Assembly: GCF_001270265.1 (NCBI RefSeq)
Contig: NZ_LGAP01000011.1
Coordinates: 1-64,000 of the forward strand
Origin: Ensifer adhaerens
GTDB taxonomy: Bacteria > Pseudomonadota > Alphaproteobacteria > Rhizobiales > Rhizobiaceae
Direction of reading: 5' to 3'
DNA: 64,000 bases
This document shows, piece by piece, positions 63,793-64,000 of this stretch. The notes under the pieces are model-generated. The model worked only from the letters and a program-made list of their open reading frames with translations. It searched no databases and was not told where the DNA came from. Positions within the stretch are counted from its first letter, which is position 1; every line of letters begins with the position of its first letter. A program made the translations under genes and the position numbers.

Positions 63793-64000
63793 TGCACCGC
63801 CTCGTCCGGTTGCCCACTCACGGCCATTTCGACGATGGCAGCCTTACCGTCTTCAAACCATCCGGGCGCACCATAGAGATTGTCGCGCGGCTTGTAGATC
63901 TGCTTGGCGACCGAGAAGCGCAGTGCCTTCGGGCTCGGAGAACCCTCCGGCCATTCCCAAACTGCAATCACCTTCTCCGGCATGCCAGGGTTGATCGCGC
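63789..64000 (-). CDS. C-terminal part of an unidentified protein (cut by window end)
   Basis: The leftward frame is open to the window edge and ends at 63789, overlapping the next gene by 4 bases. The visible part is soluble (VIAVWEWPEGSPSPKALRFS, NLYGAPGWFEDGKAAIVEMA). It belongs to the same operon as the two exported proteins. A start ATG at 63983 is possible, but the true start is probably outside the window. Confidence 0.5.
   Translation of the reverse strand, partial: AINPGMPEKVIAVWEWPEGSPSPKALRFSVAKQIYKPRDNLYGAPGWFEDGKAAIVEMAVSGQPDEAVQ

Overview
The window reads as a stretch of a rhizobial genome, most likely Ensifer/Sinorhizobium or a close Rhizobiaceae relative. The evidence is the high GC content, the overlapping ATGA/TAATG operon junctions, the rhizobial style of the transporters and regulators, and a complete propionyl-CoA carboxylase / methylmalonyl-CoA mutase locus with a PccR-type regulator. 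From memory, several of these loci (inositol ABC transporter, pccB-pccA-bhbA, the neighbouring valine genes) lie on the pSymB chromid in S. meliloti. A chromid or megaplasmid origin is therefore plausible but is inference.

Layout, left part (1-27.6 kb), a patchwork of catabolic loci broken up by foreign DNA. A cytochrome c tail (2-400) and a dead IS5-family element are followed by a Fic-domain gene whose catalytic His is replaced by Gln, preceded by an array of ATGCAT sites. Next is an ISL3-type element with perfect 26-bp terminal inverted repeats (4121-6332). Its transposase is dead, but it carries an intact YecA/SEC-C passenger gene. Remnants of a serine recombinase and a LuxR regulator come next. 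The inositol block (7.5-12.4 kb) holds iolI and a CUT2 ABC transporter (ibpA-iatA-iatP). Each of its two promoters carries a GGAA-N6-TTCC palindrome of the type reported for rhizobial IolR. A toxin-antitoxin (TA) module follows, then a decayed copy of the 3' end of the permease gene, an IS630 remnant and a Nudix fragment. A small leftward operon of exported proteins and a cytochrome c (14.8-15.9 kb) lies beside a large LAL/LuxR regulator (16.1-18.8 kb). The tctE-tctD two-component system and a divergent periplasmic binding protein follow. Then come a PIN/Phd TA module, a decayed copy of the 3' end of that binding-protein gene, IS21 and LysR relics, an AAA ATPase, a truncated quinone reductase and a VapBC module. 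The tctCBA operon resumes at 27.7 kb, so about 5 kb of foreign DNA appears to separate tctDE from its likely target operon.

Right part (27.7-64 kb), well-kept genes. This part contains tctCBA, a small conserved protein, a DUF475 membrane protein, an EamA exporter, a glyoxalase-like protein and an amino-acid binding protein. A nucleotide-sugar/glycosylation cluster (35.6-43.2 kb) has a Gfo/Idh dehydrogenase, an epimerase, two DegT aminotransferases, hexapeptide acyltransferases and a glycosyltransferase. It is followed by an SDR and a LysR/tautomerase divergent pair. A branched-chain/propionate block (45.5-56.5 kb) runs from isobutyryl-CoA dehydrogenase, 3-hydroxyisobutyryl-CoA hydrolase and 3-hydroxyisobutyrate dehydrogenase to pccR, pccB, pccA and bhbA. 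This takes valine carbon through propionyl-CoA and methylmalonyl-CoA to succinyl-CoA. The window ends with SRPBCC, VOC and GST genes, an SBP56 (methanethiol oxidase-type) gene next to a possible metal permease, and an uncharacterised membrane/exported-protein cluster cut by the window edge.

The most unusual pattern is that two independent TA modules each lie exactly between an intact gene's 3' end and a diverged second copy of that same 3' end. This suggests small integrative units that target gene ends. No rRNA, tRNA or CRISPR array was seen.
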